From Staphylococcus equorum (lineage in GTDB: Bacteria > Bacillota > Bacilli > Staphylococcales > Staphylococcaceae), in NCBI RefSeq assembly GCF_001747895.1, contig NZ_LNNB01000009.1, forward strand, positions 124,001 to 188,000: a stretch of DNA of 64,000 nucleotides. Reading direction: 5' to 3'. How positions within the stretch are numbered: the stretch's first letter is position 1; each line of letters opens with the position of its first letter. Shown here piece by piece: positions 30,749 through 40,303 of this stretch. A model generated the notes under the pieces. The model did not search any database. It was not told the DNA's origin and worked only from the letters and a program-made list of their open reading frames with translations. A program made the position numbers and the translations under genes.

Positions 30749-31371
30749 TGAATAGTACGACAATTATAGGAATTGCAGGCGGTTCTGGATCAGGGAAAAC
30801 ATCAGTAACAAATGAAATTATGAAGAATTTAGAAGGTCATAGTGTTGCACTATTGGCTCAAGACTATTATTATAAAGACCAATCGCATTTAACTTTTGAT
30901 GAACGCTTGGAAACCAATTATGACCATCCATTTGCATTTGATAATGATTTGTTAATCGAGAATTTAAATGATTTGAGAAATGGGAAACAAATTGAAGTTC
31001 CAACGTATGATTATTCAAATCATACGAGAAGTGATAAAACGATTGCATTTGAGCCAAAAGATGTTATTATCGTGGAAGGTATATTTGCGCTTGAAAACAA
31101 AACATTAAGAGATTTAATGGATGTCAAAATTTATGTTGATACTGATGCTGATTTGCGTATCTTAAGACGGTTACTTCGAGATACTGAAGAAAGAGGCCGT
31201 ACTATGGATTCTGTTATAAATCAGTATTTAAATGTGGTGCGACCAATGCATAATCAATTTATAGAACCTACTAAAAGATATGCAGATATTATTATTCCAG
31301 AAGGTGGCAGTAATAAAGTAGCAATCGATATAATGACGACAAAGATTCAAACTTTAGTAAGTAAACAATAG
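30748..31371 (+). CDS. udk: Uridine kinase
   Basis: Udk phosphorylates uridine and cytidine in pyrimidine salvage. The 207-residue protein has Walker [13 protein letters not shown] (about residues 8-19), QDYYYKD after the lid strand, and [11 protein letters not shown], all typical of the family. It overlaps the preceding gene by one base (TAATG), so it is translationally coupled to the tRNA-modification genes, as in B. subtilis. greA follows after 27 bases. Confidence 0.96.
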   Translation: MNSTTIIGIAGGSGSGKTSVTNEIMKNLEGHSVALLAQDYYYKDQSHLTFDERLETNYDHPFAFDNDLLIENLNDLRNGKQIEVPTYDYSNHTRSDKTIAFEPKDVIIVEGIFALENKTLRDLMDVKIYVDTDADLRILRRLLRDTEERGRTMDSVINQYLNVVRPMHNQFIEPTKRYADIIIPEGGSNKVAIDIMTTKIQTLVSKQ

Positions 31372-31398
31372 TATGTATATGTAAAGGAAGATGACATA

Positions 31399-31875
31399 AT
31401 GGAAAATCAAAAACAATATCCAATGACTCAAGAGGGTTTTGAGAAACTAGAACATGAGTTAGAAGAATTAAAAACAGTTAAACGACCAGAAGTCGTTGAA
31501 AAAATTAAGGTAGCACGTTCTTTTGGTGACTTATCTGAGAACTCAGAGTACGATGCTGCAAAAGACGAACAAGGATTTATCGAACAAGATATTCAACGTG
31601 TAGAACATATGTTACGTAATGCACAGATTATCGAAGATACTGGTGATAACAATGAAGTTAAAATTGGTAAAACAGTAACAATTGTAGAATTACCAGGCGA
31701 AGAAGAAGAAGAATACCAAATTGTTGGTTCGGCTGAATCTGATGCATTCAATGGTAAGATTTCTAATGAATCGCCAATGGCTAAAAGTTTAATTGGTAAG
31801 AAATTAGAAGATGAAGTACGTGTACCGTTACCTAACGGTGGCGAAATAAACGTTATTATTAAAAATATTAAATAA
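31399..31875 (+). CDS. greA: Transcription elongation factor GreA
   Basis: GreA enters the secondary channel of RNA polymerase and promotes cleavage of backtracked RNA. The 158-residue protein has the N-terminal coiled coil (about 1-75, with the acidic tip in [16 protein letters not shown]) and the C-terminal FKBP-like domain ending in [22 protein letters not shown] precedes the ATG. It is the last gene of the trmR operon and has a strong terminator. Confidence 0.97.
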   Translation: MENQKQYPMTQEGFEKLEHELEELKTVKRPEVVEKIKVARSFGDLSENSEYDAAKDEQGFIEQDIQRVEHMLRNAQIIEDTGDNNEVKIGKTVTIVELPGEEEEEYQIVGSAESDAFNGKISNESPMAKSLIGKKLEDEVRVPLPNGGEINVIIKNIK

Positions 31876-31879
31876 AATG

Positions 31880-31919
31880 AATCCCCCTAAATATCTTCAA
31901 GGATGTTTAGGGGGATTTT
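31880..31919 (+). terminator. Terminator after greA
   Basis: AATCCCCCTAAA pairs with TTTAGGGGGATT, with a short loop and a T-run. Confidence 0.92.
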
Positions 31920-32088
31920 ACACTATGCAAAATTATTTATGTACTTGATGGTAACATTTTGTTAACTTAATGATAAGAATAAAATTTTAGAATAATATTG
32001 CTATTTTATTTACTAATATACTTTGTTTAATAAACGTTTAGTTATTATTAGTAATAACTTTTTCTATTAAACACAATTTTAAAATAAA

Positions 32089-32097
32089 TGATATACT
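32089..32097 (+). promoter_or_regulatory. Extended -10 promoter of the pxp operon
   Basis: TGATATACT (extended -10), no clear -35 box. Start near 32104, 10 bases before a perfect hairpin. Confidence 0.5.
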
Positions 32098-32113
32098 ATC
32101 AATAGCATGTGCA

Positions 32114-32145
32114 CAATATAGTTTATCTGAAGATAAACTATATTG
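32114..32145 (+). promoter_or_regulatory. Perfect hairpin or operator in the pxp leader
   Basis: CAATATAGTTTATC and its exact complement (14 bases each) around TGAA, lying between the -10 box and the AAAGGGGG ribosome-binding site. No T-run follows, so an operator or RNA-stability hairpin is more likely than a terminator. Confidence 0.6.
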
Positions 32146-32171
32146 TAAATGTAATAAAGGGGGCATAATCT

Positions 32172-32894
32172 TTGAATTATAAATTAATTAATGAACAAAC
32201 GATTATGATTTATTTTGAAGAACGTATTGATCCTGATACGTTTCAAAAGGTACAACGCGTTGAACAATATATTAAAGCACAAAACAATCCAGCTATTATT
32301 GAAGTAGTTGCTTCGTATCGTGCAATTATGTTAACTATTGATATCAGTAAAAGTGATTTAACCCATATAATTAAAGCGCTTAATTTAAATCAAATGGAGA
32401 TAACAAAATTTAATGATACAGCTACACCAACACAAACGATTAATATACCAGTGTTATATGGTGGAAGTTATGGACAAGATATTCAAGAGGTAGCATCACA
32501 TAACAATTTAACTACTAAAGAGGTTATACGAATACATACTGAAAATGCTTATTTAATTTATATGCTAGGTTTTATGCCTGGTTTTCCTTTTTTAGGAGGA
32601 TTAGATACACAATTACATACGCCAAGACGACAAGAACCAAGGACAAGCATTCATGCAGGCTCTGTAGGTATTGCTAATAATCAAACAGGACTATATCCAA
32701 AACAATCGCCTGGTGGTTGGCAAATTATAGGACGCACGCCAATTAAAGTGTTTGATATTCATAGAGAACCTATGTGTTTATATGGCGCAGGAGACTATAT
32801 AAAATTTTATGCTATTGAAGAAGAAACATACCATCGTATATTAGATGAACAACAACATGACGATTTTGATATAGAAAAGTGGGTGAAAATTTAA
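32172..32894 (+). CDS. pxpB: 5-oxoprolinase subunit PxpB (KipI / allophanate-hydrolase subunit 1 family)
   Basis: PxpB with PxpA and PxpC opens 5-oxoproline to glutamate using ATP. The same fold forms half of the carboxyltransferase domain of urea carboxylase. The 240-residue protein shows the AHS1 core YMLGFMPGFPFLGGL (about residues 126-140) and PRRQEPRTSIHAGSVGI followed by SPGGWQIIGRTP. The start is TTG after AAAGGGGG. It heads a six-gene operon and is separated from pxpC by one base. The B. subtilis homologue KipI also inhibits KinA, a role not expected here. Confidence 0.9.
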   Translation: MNYKLINEQTIMIYFEERIDPDTFQKVQRVEQYIKAQNNPAIIEVVASYRAIMLTIDISKSDLTHIIKALNLNQMEITKFNDTATPTQTINIPVLYGGSYGQDIQEVASHNNLTTKEVIRIHTENAYLIYMLGFMPGFPFLGGLDTQLHTPRRQEPRTSIHAGSVGIANNQTGLYPKQSPGGWQIIGRTPIKVFDIHREPMCLYGAGDYIKFYAIEEETYHRILDEQQHDDFDIEKWVKI

Positions 32895-32895
32895 T

Positions 32896-33906
32896 ATGTC
32901 TATAAAAATTTTGAATCCTGGACTATTTAGCACAATACAAGATCAAGGTAGAATTGGTTATCAAAACCAAGGATTTTCAAATGCAGGCGTGTTAGATCAA
33001 TATGCATATAGATTAGGTCAAACACTTATTGGAAATGAGGGGCCTGCAATTGAATGCACAATCATTGGGCCAACACTTCAATTTTTAGAAGATAATTCTT
33101 TTATTATCACTGGTGCACAATTTAATGCCAAGATAAATGATAAAGTGATTGATGTTCAAACAGTAACTTCAGTAAAAAAAGGCGATATATTGGAACTAGG
33201 TGCCGTAGTTAATGGTGCGAGAGGTTATATTTTGTTAGGTAAACCCCTGGAGGTTCCAATTGTAGCTGGTAGTTATGCTACTCATACACGTAGTCATATC
33301 GGAGGATATAAAGGACGCGCCTTAAAACGAGACGATGTAATTTTGTGTAAACAAGATGATACATACCATTCTAAAGTAGGCTACAGTTTAGAATTAAATA
33401 CTGAACCATTTAATAAAGATACAATTCAAATTATCGAAGGACCACAAATAAATCGTTTCACTCAAGATGCGCAAGATAAATTAACAACAGTTGATTTTAA
33501 AATTTCTGAAAAATCAGACCGCATGGGATATCGCTTACAAGGTGAGATAATTTCACCAACAGATTCAGCGGATATCATTTCTGAACCAGTAGCTTTAGGT
33601 AGCATTCAAGTTCCAAACGATGGCAATCCAATTATTTTATTGAATGATAAACAAACAGTTGGTGGTTATACAAAAATTGCTACTGTATGTGCTTCAGATT
33701 TACATATTTTAGCACAAAAACAACCAGGGGACGTGCTACATTTTGAATGGACAACGATTGAAGCAGCAACAAAAAAATTAAAACAACAAGAATTAGATTT
33801 CAAGAAAGTATTAGAAAATACAATCGATACACCTATTTATAATACGGCTCAATTCAGACCAACGGCTTCACGTATCAAAAAATTACTAAAAGGGGAATTA
33901 AAATGA
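32896..33906 (+). CDS. pxpC: 5-oxoprolinase subunit PxpC (KipA / biotin-dependent carboxyltransferase family)
   Basis: PxpC is the AHS2-type partner of PxpB. Together they resemble the carboxyltransferase domain of urea carboxylase. The 336-residue product has the family N terminus ILNPGLFSTIQDQGRIGYQ, GVLDQYAYRLGQ, and the later KSDRMGYRLQGE and SEPVALGSIQVPNDGNPI stretches. The stop overlaps the next start (ATGA), coupling it to a biotin carrier gene. That neighbour and the following biotin carboxylase suggest the complex may use carboxybiotin. Confidence 0.9.
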   Translation: MSIKILNPGLFSTIQDQGRIGYQNQGFSNAGVLDQYAYRLGQTLIGNEGPAIECTIIGPTLQFLEDNSFIITGAQFNAKINDKVIDVQTVTSVKKGDILELGAVVNGARGYILLGKPLEVPIVAGSYATHTRSHIGGYKGRALKRDDVILCKQDDTYHSKVGYSLELNTEPFNKDTIQIIEGPQINRFTQDAQDKLTTVDFKISEKSDRMGYRLQGEIISPTDSADIISEPVALGSIQVPNDGNPIILLNDKQTVGGYTKIATVCASDLHILAQKQPGDVLHFEWTTIEAATKKLKQQELDFKKVLENTIDTPIYNTAQFRPTASRIKKLLKGELK

Positions 33907-34355
33907 ATCTTGAAAAAATCGAGCAATTAATAAAATTAGTAAAAGAAAATGAAGTTAAGAAATTTGAATACAAAGATAGTAAAAGTGAAATAGCGATAGA
34001 TTTTAATGATAATAAAGTGCATTCATTTTCTTCCGATAATAGTTCACAAACTGTAGCAAACCAAGCGTTCAATCAAAATCAAAGTGTAGCAGACGGTCAA
34101 GCAGAGGACCATGACAACTTTAAGGAAGTTAAATCACCAATGGTAGGTACGTTCTTCCAACAAGATGAAAAAGAGCTTACTGAGCCAATCATTCATGTTG
34201 GTGATGAAATAAATAAAGGTGATACGATTGGTTTTATTGAAGCGATGAAAGTAATGAATGAAGTGAAAAGTGACGTAGATGGTGTAGTGAAGGAAATCGT
34301 AGTAGAACATGGTGCGAATGTCGAATATAATCAGACGATTATTAAAATAAAATAA
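33903..34355 (+). CDS. Biotin carboxyl carrier protein (AccB-like, operon copy)
   Basis: A 150-residue carrier with a flexible N-terminal part and a C-terminal biotinyl domain (about 75-150). The biotin-accepting lysine is K116 in FIEAMKVMNEV; the residue after it is V, so the motif is AMKVM. It starts inside the pxpC stop codon. The main fatty-acid AccB of staphylococci lies elsewhere with accC near nusB (known gene order, not visible here). This is therefore probably a second carrier dedicated to the pxp operon. Confidence 0.9.
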   Translation: MNLEKIEQLIKLVKENEVKKFEYKDSKSEIAIDFNDNKVHSFSSDNSSQTVANQAFNQNQSVADGQAEDHDNFKEVKSPMVGTFFQQDEKELTEPIIHVGDEINKGDTIGFIEAMKVMNEVKSDVDGVVKEIVVEHGANVEYNQTIIKIK

Positions 34356-34377
34356 GTGAAAGAAAGGGGCGTTTGCT

Positions 34378-35736
34378 GTGTATCGTTGTTTAATAGCAAA
34401 CAGAGGAGAGATAGCTGTTAGAATTATCCGAGCATGTAGAGAGATGGATATTGAAACAGTAGCTATATATGCATTAGGGGATGAAACGAGTTTACATGTG
34501 AGTTTAGCAGATCAAGCTATTTGTATAGGTGACGCAAATCCACTAGAGAGTTATTTGAATCAAGACAGAATTATTAGCGCCGCCAAAATCAGTGGTGCTA
34601 CTGCAATACATCCAGGCTATGGCTTTTTATCAGAGAGTACTTCTTTTGCACAAAAAGTAGAAGAAAATAATATTGATTTCATTGGTCCAACACAATTGAC
34701 GATGGAAATGATGGGTGATAAAATCACTGCACGTCAAACGGTTGATGATGCGGGTGTGCCAATTATTCCAGGTTCTACGAATGCTGTGGAGTCAATTGAA
34801 GAAGTGAAACAAATATCAAAAGATGTTGGCTTCCCCCTAGTTTTAAAAGCAGCTAGCGGTGGCGGTGGTAAAGGCATTAGAATTGTTAAAACAGTTGAAG
34901 AATTGCCTAAAGCTTTTAAAGAGGCCAAGAGTGAAGGCGAGAAGTATTTTGGTGATGATCGTATTTATGTTGAATCGTTCATTCCTGTAGCGAAGCATGT
35001 AGAAGTTCAAGTCATTGGTGATGGTAAGAATAATTACATACATTTAGGAGAAAGAGATTGTTCTGTACAAAGAAAAAACCAAAAATTAATTGAAGAATCA
35101 CCATGTGCAGCAATATCAGAAGAAACTAGAAATGCAATGTGTACTGATGCTGTCAAAGTAGCAAAGGCTTCAAATTATAGAAGTGCAGGTACAATCGAAT
35201 TTTTAGTAACAGACGAAGCATATTATTTCATTGAAATGAATGCGCGTATTCAAGTAGAACATACTGTGACTGAAATGAGAGCGAATAGGGATTTACTACA
35301 AGCTCAACTATACTTGATGATAAATGGCAAATTGCCTTTCACACAGGAAGATATAGTTTTTGATGGACATGTAATCGAAGCACGAATTAATGCAGAGAAC
35401 CCAGAACGACAATTCCAGCCTTCACCAGGCAAAGTAGAAGCATTACACTTACCACAAGGATTTAACGTACGTGTAGATAGCTTACTTTATCAAGGTTATA
35501 CTGTCTCTCCTTACTATGATTCTTTAGTAGCAAAAGTGATTGTCAAAGCACCCGACAGACAACGTGCAATTAAAAAATTAAAAGTCACTTTAGATGAAAT
35601 GGTGATAGACGGTTTTACAACAACTGCTGACTTTTTATACGCAGTATTATCTTATCCATTGTATGCAGATGGAGATGCAAAAGAAGTAGATATAAAATTT
35701 TTAGATAGGCACCAAATTATCAAGGGGGTATCTTAA
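34378..35736 (+). CDS. Biotin carboxylase (AccC-like, operon copy)
   Basis: This ATP-grasp enzyme carboxylates biotin on its carrier using bicarbonate and ATP. The 452-residue product has the glycine-rich ATP loop [14 protein letters not shown] (about residues 157-170), [28 protein letters not shown], and [15 protein letters not shown] with the catalytic E and R residues. All core residues look intact. The start is GTG after GAAAGGGGC. The stop overlaps pxpA by TAATG. No acetyl-CoA carboxyltransferase genes are adjacent; PxpB/PxpC are the only carboxyltransferase-like partners. Confidence 0.92.
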   Translation: MYRCLIANRGEIAVRIIRACREMDIETVAIYALGDETSLHVSLADQAICIGDANPLESYLNQDRIISAAKISGATAIHPGYGFLSESTSFAQKVEENNIDFIGPTQLTMEMMGDKITARQTVDDAGVPIIPGSTNAVESIEEVKQISKDVGFPLVLKAASGGGGKGIRIVKTVEELPKAFKEAKSEGEKYFGDDRIYVESFIPVAKHVEVQVIGDGKNNYIHLGERDCSVQRKNQKLIEESPCAAISEETRNAMCTDAVKVAKASNYRSAGTIEFLVTDEAYYFIEMNARIQVEHTVTEMRANRDLLQAQLYLMINGKLPFTQEDIVFDGHVIEARINAENPERQFQPSPGKVEALHLPQGFNVRVDSLLYQGYTVSPYYDSLVAKVIVKAPDRQRAIKKLKVTLDEMVIDGFTTTADFLYAVLSYPLYADGDAKEVDIKFLDRHQIIKGVS

Positions 35737-36494
35737 TGCAAGTAGACTTAAATTGTGATCTCGGTGAAGCATTCGGTAATTACTCATTTGGAGGGGATGA
35801 ACATATCATCCCACTTATTACTTCAGCAAATATTGCTTGTGGTTTCCATGCCGGGGACCAACATGTAATGAATGAAACGATAAAATTAGCCAAAGCACAT
35901 GATGTAGGCATCGGTGCTCATCCAGGATTACCAGACTTACAAGGATTTGGACGTAGAAATATGGATTTATCACCAAGTGAAATTTATGATATTGTTGTTT
36001 ATCAAATTGGTGCGTTAAGTGGATTTTGTAAAATTCATAACGTGAAGATTAATCACGTAAAACCGCATGGCGCCCTTTATCAAATGGGAGCTAGAAACAA
36101 AGATATAGCGCGTGCAATTGCACAAGCAGTATTTGATATTGACAACACCCTAATATATGTGGGATTATCTAACACGTCATTAATTTCTGAAGCTAAATCA
36201 GTTGGTTTAACAACAGCCTCAGAAGTCTTTGCAGATAGACGATACGAAGATGATGGCCAACTCGTAAGTAGAAAAGAACACGATGCATTAATTACGGATA
36301 CAAATGAAGCAATTGAGCAAGTAGTTAACATGGTGAAATCACAAACCGTTGTCGCAAAAAGCCAAAAGACCATCAGCATAGAGGCTGATACAATTTGTGT
36401 GCATGGAGATGGTGCACATGCTCTCGAGTTTGTAACACAAATTAGAGAAAGATTAACGAAAGAAGGCGTTTCTATAAAAAGTCTAGGGGGCTAA
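35736..36494 (+). CDS. pxpA: 5-oxoprolinase subunit PxpA (LamB/YcsF family)
   Basis: PxpA is the third subunit of prokaryotic 5-oxoprolinase. The 252-residue protein starts with the family signature [14 protein letters not shown], followed by IACGFHAGD (about residues 33-41), [15 protein letters not shown] and a late [10 protein letters not shown]. It is coupled to the biotin carboxylase gene and followed 3 bases later by an NRAMP-type transporter, as ycsF is by ycsG in B. subtilis. Confidence 0.94.
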   Translation: MQVDLNCDLGEAFGNYSFGGDEHIIPLITSANIACGFHAGDQHVMNETIKLAKAHDVGIGAHPGLPDLQGFGRRNMDLSPSEIYDIVVYQIGALSGFCKIHNVKINHVKPHGALYQMGARNKDIARAIAQAVFDIDNTLIYVGLSNTSLISEAKSVGLTTASEVFADRRYEDDGQLVSRKEHDALITDTNEAIEQVVNMVKSQTVVAKSQKTISIEADTICVHGDGAHALEFVTQIRERLTKEGVSIKSLGG

Positions 36495-36497
36495 CCT

Positions 36498-37730
36498 ATG
36501 AAAGAAAGATTAAGTTCTGAAGAAAAAGATTTTGAGTTCACAAAAAACCATAAAAGGTTACTATTAGGTTCGGTATTTTTAATGGCAACATCTGCTATTG
36601 GACCAGCATTTTTAACTCAAACCGCAGTATTTACTGCACAATTTACTGCAAGTTTTGCATTTGCTATCCTATTATCTATTATTATAGATATTGGTGCACA
36701 AATAAATATTTGGAGAGTATTAGTAGTTACAGGTAAACGTGGTCAAGAAGTAGCAAATGAGATTTTCAGTGGGCTAGGTACAATTATTTCGATACTGATA
36801 GCCATTGGAGGATTAGCTTTCAATATCGGTAATATAGCAGGAGCTGGACTTGGTTTAAATGCCATTTTCGGTTTAGATGTGAAGATTGGCGCTGCAATTA
36901 CAGCAGTTCTAGCTATCGGTATCTTTATTAGTAAAAGTGGCCAAAAAATTATGGACGTTGTTACAATGTTTTTAGGAATGCTTATGATCGTAGTCATAGC
37001 GTTTGTAATGTTTAAGGCCAACCCGCCATATGCAGAAGCGGCTAAGCATTTAGTCATGCCAGAACAACCATTGGCGCTTGTATTACCGATTATTACTTTG
37101 GTAGGTGGTACAGTTGGTGGTTATATTACTTTTGCAGGGGCACATAGAATTTTAGATTCTGGAATTAAAGGCAAAGAATATTTACCATTTATTAACAAAG
37201 CCGCGATCTCAGGCATATTGACTACCGGCGTTTTAAGAGTTTTATTATTCTTAGCGGTATTGGGTGTAGTTGTTACAGGTGTTACTTTAAGTTCAGAAAA
37301 CCCACCAGCTTCAGTCTTTGAACATGTACTTGGACCAGTTGGACGTAGTATCTTTGGTGTCGTATTATTCGCAGCTGCAATGTCATCTGTAATTGGTTCT
37401 GCTTATACGAGTGCGACATTTTTAAAAACACTACATAAATCGATATACAATAAAACCAATATAATTGTAATTAGTTTTATTGTAGTTTCTACGCTAGTAT
37501 TTTTATTCATAGGTCAACCAGTTACTTTATTAATCGTTGCTGGAGCACTTAACGGATTTATTCTACCAATCACTTTAGGTACAATTTTAATAGCGAGTAA
37601 ACGAAAATCGATTGTCGGAGATTATCATCATCCAACATGGATGTTACTCTTTGGTATATTGGCAGTAATAGTTACAATTGTTGCAGCGTTATTCTCTCTA
37701 CAAAGCTTATCAGGCTTATTTGGTAGTTAA
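36498..37730 (+). CDS. NRAMP-family divalent metal or solute transporter (YcsG type)
   Basis: A 410-residue integral membrane protein with about eleven hydrophobic segments. The NRAMP-like first helix region ATSAIGPAFLTQTAVFTAQ (about residues 31-49) carries no classical DPGN metal motif; the corresponding stretch is SAIGPA. That fits the YcsG-like branch, which often accompanies pxp genes. Because the canonical metal ligands are not evident, the substrate may not be manganese or iron; uptake of 5-oxoproline or a related acid is a reasonable guess from context. It ends the operon, with a terminator after it. Confidence 0.82.
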   Translation: MKERLSSEEKDFEFTKNHKRLLLGSVFLMATSAIGPAFLTQTAVFTAQFTASFAFAILLSIIIDIGAQINIWRVLVVTGKRGQEVANEIFSGLGTIISILIAIGGLAFNIGNIAGAGLGLNAIFGLDVKIGAAITAVLAIGIFISKSGQKIMDVVTMFLGMLMIVVIAFVMFKANPPYAEAAKHLVMPEQPLALVLPIITLVGGTVGGYITFAGAHRILDSGIKGKEYLPFINKAAISGILTTGVLRVLLFLAVLGVVVTGVTLSSENPPASVFEHVLGPVGRSIFGVVLFAAAMSSVIGSAYTSATFLKTLHKSIYNKTNIIVISFIVVSTLVFLFIGQPVTLLIVAGALNGFILPITLGTILIASKRKSIVGDYHHPTWMLLFGILAVIVTIVAALFSLQSLSGLFGS

Positions 37731-37746
37731 TATATAAATGTTTTAA

Positions 37747-37790
37747 TACTCTGAATGATACATACTGCTCATGTGTTGTTCAGAGTTTTT
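37747..37790 (+). terminator. Terminator of the pxp operon
   Basis: ACTCTGAA and TTCAGAGT arms with an inner ACAT/ATGT pairing, followed by five T residues. The remaining 168 bases before mtnN hold a promoter only. Confidence 0.85.
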
Positions 37791-37913
37791 ATATGAAAAA
37801 AATCAGGAATTTAAATGTATAAAAAATATTATTAATTACTTAAAAATAGGGAAAATAGCATAGAGAATTTAATAATAAAAAGTTGAACAATGATCGAGCT
37901 ATGAACATAAATG

Positions 37914-37922
37914 TGGTAGAAT
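37914..37922 (+). promoter_or_regulatory. Extended -10 promoter for the mtnN operon
   Basis: TGGTAGAAT, 37 bases before the mtnN start. The -35 region is poor. Confidence 0.4.
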
Positions 37923-37958
37923 AACTAAGGCTAGGATTTTAATATGAGGTGAATTATA

Positions 37959-38645
37959 ATGATAGGTATTATAGGTGCTATGGAAGAAGAAGTAGCAATC
38001 TTAAAAGATAAACTTGTAACATTAGAAGAAATAAAAATTGCGCATGTAATATTTTATAAAGGTCGTCTACATGATAAAGAAGTAGTACTGTCACAAAGTG
38101 GTATAGGTAAAGTGAACGTAGCAATCTCTACAACATTATTAATTGAAAAATTCAGACCTGATGTAATTATTAATACGGGCTCTGCAGGAGCGTTAGATAA
38201 ATCATTAAATGTTGGTGATGTTGTAGTCAGTGATATGGTTACTTATCATGATGCAGATGCAAGAGCATTTGGTTATCAATTAGGACAAATACCACAAATG
38301 CCAGCACAATTTGTTGCTGATGAGCATTTAATTCAAAAGGCAACAGATGCAATTAATGAACAACAACTAGTAGCTAAAACTGGCTTAATTGTGAGTGGAG
38401 ATAGCTTTATTGGTACAACTGAGCAACGTACAACGATTAAAACGAATTTTCCACAAGCAATGGCTGCAGAAATGGAAGCTACTGCAATTGCACAAACCTG
38501 CTATCAATTTAATTTACCATTCATAATTACGCGCGCAATTTCAGATTTAGCTGACGGCGATGCTGGTATTACGTTTGATGCATTTTTAGAAAAAGCAGCA
38601 ATATCTTCTAGTGAAATTGTTGAGCGTTTAATTAAAACTATATAA
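37959..38645 (+). CDS. mtnN: 5'-methylthioadenosine/S-adenosylhomocysteine nucleosidase
   Basis: MtnN (Pfs) hydrolyses MTA and SAH, recycling methionine and feeding LuxS. The 228-residue protein begins [15 protein letters not shown] with the catalytic glutamate region. It has [22 protein letters not shown], and the late [12 protein letters not shown] holding the catalytic aspartate. AGGTGA lies before the ATG. It heads a nine-gene housekeeping unit with short gaps through yqeM. Confidence 0.97.
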   Translation: MIGIIGAMEEEVAILKDKLVTLEEIKIAHVIFYKGRLHDKEVVLSQSGIGKVNVAISTTLLIEKFRPDVIINTGSAGALDKSLNVGDVVVSDMVTYHDADARAFGYQLGQIPQMPAQFVADEHLIQKATDAINEQQLVAKTGLIVSGDSFIGTTEQRTTIKTNFPQAMAAEMEATAIAQTCYQFNLPFIITRAISDLADGDAGITFDAFLEKAAISSSEIVERLIKTI

Positions 38646-38662
38646 AAAGGTGAAAATAAATA

Positions 38663-39190
38663 ATGGGTATAATAAAAAACTATTTTATGCCAAACGAATA
38701 TGTGCAGTCCGTTTTTCAAATAGATATTGATAAACTTGCAGCATCTGGCGTGAAAGGAATTATTACAGATTTAGATAACACACTTGTAGGATGGGACGAA
38801 GCAGACCCTACTACAGCAGTGAAACAATGGTTTGAGAAAGCAAATGCATTAGGCATTACAATTACGATTGTTTCTAATAATAATGAAAAACGTGTTGGTA
38901 GTTTTTCAAAATCATTGAATGTTGATTATATTTTCAAAGCCAAAAAACCAAGAGGTCGCGCTTTTAATCAAGCTGCACAATTAATGAACCTAAAACCTGC
39001 TGAAATTGTAGTGATTGGTGACCAAATGCTTACAGATGTATTTGGAGGTAATAGACGTGGACTCTTCACAATTATGGTGGTTCCCGTGAAACAAACGGAT
39101 GGGTTTATTACGAAATTCAACCGAATGATAGAACGAAGATTACTACAACACTTTAGAAAAAAAGGCTATATCAAATGGGAGGAAAATTGA
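38663..39190 (+). CDS. YqeG family HAD IIIA-type phosphatase
   Basis: A 175-residue HAD-superfamily protein. Motif I is TDLDNTLVGWD (about residues 35-45), motif II TIVSNN, and motif III includes the lysine in KKPRGRA followed by VIGDQMLTDVFGG. All catalytic positions are present. YqeG is found next to the ribosome-assembly GTPase YqeH in Firmicutes, and its substrate is not firmly established. The stop touches the yqeH TTG start with no gap. Confidence 0.92.
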   Translation: MGIIKNYFMPNEYVQSVFQIDIDKLAASGVKGIITDLDNTLVGWDEADPTTAVKQWFEKANALGITITIVSNNNEKRVGSFSKSLNVDYIFKAKKPRGRAFNQAAQLMNLKPAEIVVIGDQMLTDVFGGNRRGLFTIMVVPVKQTDGFITKFNRMIERRLLQHFRKKGYIKWEEN

Positions 39191-40291
39191 TTGACTGAAA
39201 TTTTAAAATGTATCGGATGCGGCGCACCACTTCAATCTGAAGATCCAGATGCGGCAGGCTATGTGCCAGAACATAATTTACATCGTGAAGATGTCATATG
39301 TAAAAGATGCTTTAGACTAAAAAATTACAATGAAGTTCAAGATGTTGGTTTAGATAGTGAAGACTTTTTAAATTTGTTGAATGGTTTAGCAGATGAAAAA
39401 GGGATTGTAGTAAATGTTGTAGATGTCTTTGATTTTGAAGGGTCTTTCATTAATGCAATCAAACGTATCGTGGGTAATAAAAAAATCATTTTAGTAGCCA
39501 ATAAGTTAGATTTATTGCCTAAACAGATTAATAAACGACGTGTTAAAGAATGGCTGAAGAAAACAGCTAGAAAATATGGTTTGGAAACTGAAGATGTTGT
39601 ATTGATATCTGCAGAAAAAAATGAAGGTATAGATGATTTGTTAGCATCTATTAACACATTACGTAATAACGATAATGTTTATATTGTAGGAACTACAAAT
39701 GTTGGTAAATCTACGCTTATAAATAAATTGATCGAACGCAGTGTTGGTGAAAAAGATGTCGTTACTACTTCTAGATTCCCAGGCACAACGCTAGACATGA
39801 TTGACATACCGTTAGATGATACATCATTTATGTTTGATACTCCAGGCGTGATTCAAGCACATCAAATGACACATGTGGTAACGGATGATGAGCTTAAAAC
39901 GATTATGCCTAAAAAAGAAGTTAAACAGCGCGTATATCAATTGAATGAAGGTCAAACTTTATTCTTTGGTGGAATAGCGCGTATTGACTATGTTAGTGGT
40001 GGCAGACGTTCGTTAGTGTGTCATTTTTCAAACGAACTCAATATCCATAGAACTAAAACTGAAAATGCCAATGAATTGTGGAAAAATCAGTTAGGTGCAC
40101 TATTGTCACCACCTCATAACCCTGATAATTTTGATTTACAAAATGTTAAAGCAGTACGATTAGAAACAGGTAAAGAGAAGCGAGATGTGATGATTTCAGG
40201 ATTAGGTTTTATCACGATTGATGAAGGTGCCAAAGTTATAGTTCGAGTACCGAAAAATGTAGATGTTGTATTAAGAAATTCAATAATGTAA
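39191..40291 (+). CDS. yqeH: Ribosome biogenesis GTPase YqeH
   Basis: YqeH supports assembly of the 30S subunit. The 366-residue protein is a circularly permuted GTPase. An N-terminal zinc finger (CIGCGAP and CKRCF, residues 6-41) is followed by NKLDLLP (G4), then GTTNVGKSTLINKL (G1), TTSRFPGTTLD (G2) and DTPGV (G3). The C-terminal domain resembles TRAP-like RNA-binding regions. The start is TTG, directly after the yqeG stop, so translation is coupled. Confidence 0.95.
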   Translation: MTEILKCIGCGAPLQSEDPDAAGYVPEHNLHREDVICKRCFRLKNYNEVQDVGLDSEDFLNLLNGLADEKGIVVNVVDVFDFEGSFINAIKRIVGNKKIILVANKLDLLPKQINKRRVKEWLKKTARKYGLETEDVVLISAEKNEGIDDLLASINTLRNNDNVYIVGTTNVGKSTLINKLIERSVGEKDVVTTSRFPGTTLDMIDIPLDDTSFMFDTPGVIQAHQMTHVVTDDELKTIMPKKEVKQRVYQLNEGQTLFFGGIARIDYVSGGRRSLVCHFSNELNIHRTKTENANELWKNQLGALLSPPHNPDNFDLQNVKAVRLETGKEKRDVMISGLGFITIDEGAKVIVRVPKNVDVVLRNSIM

Positions 40292-40303
40292 GGTGTGTTT
40301 AAT

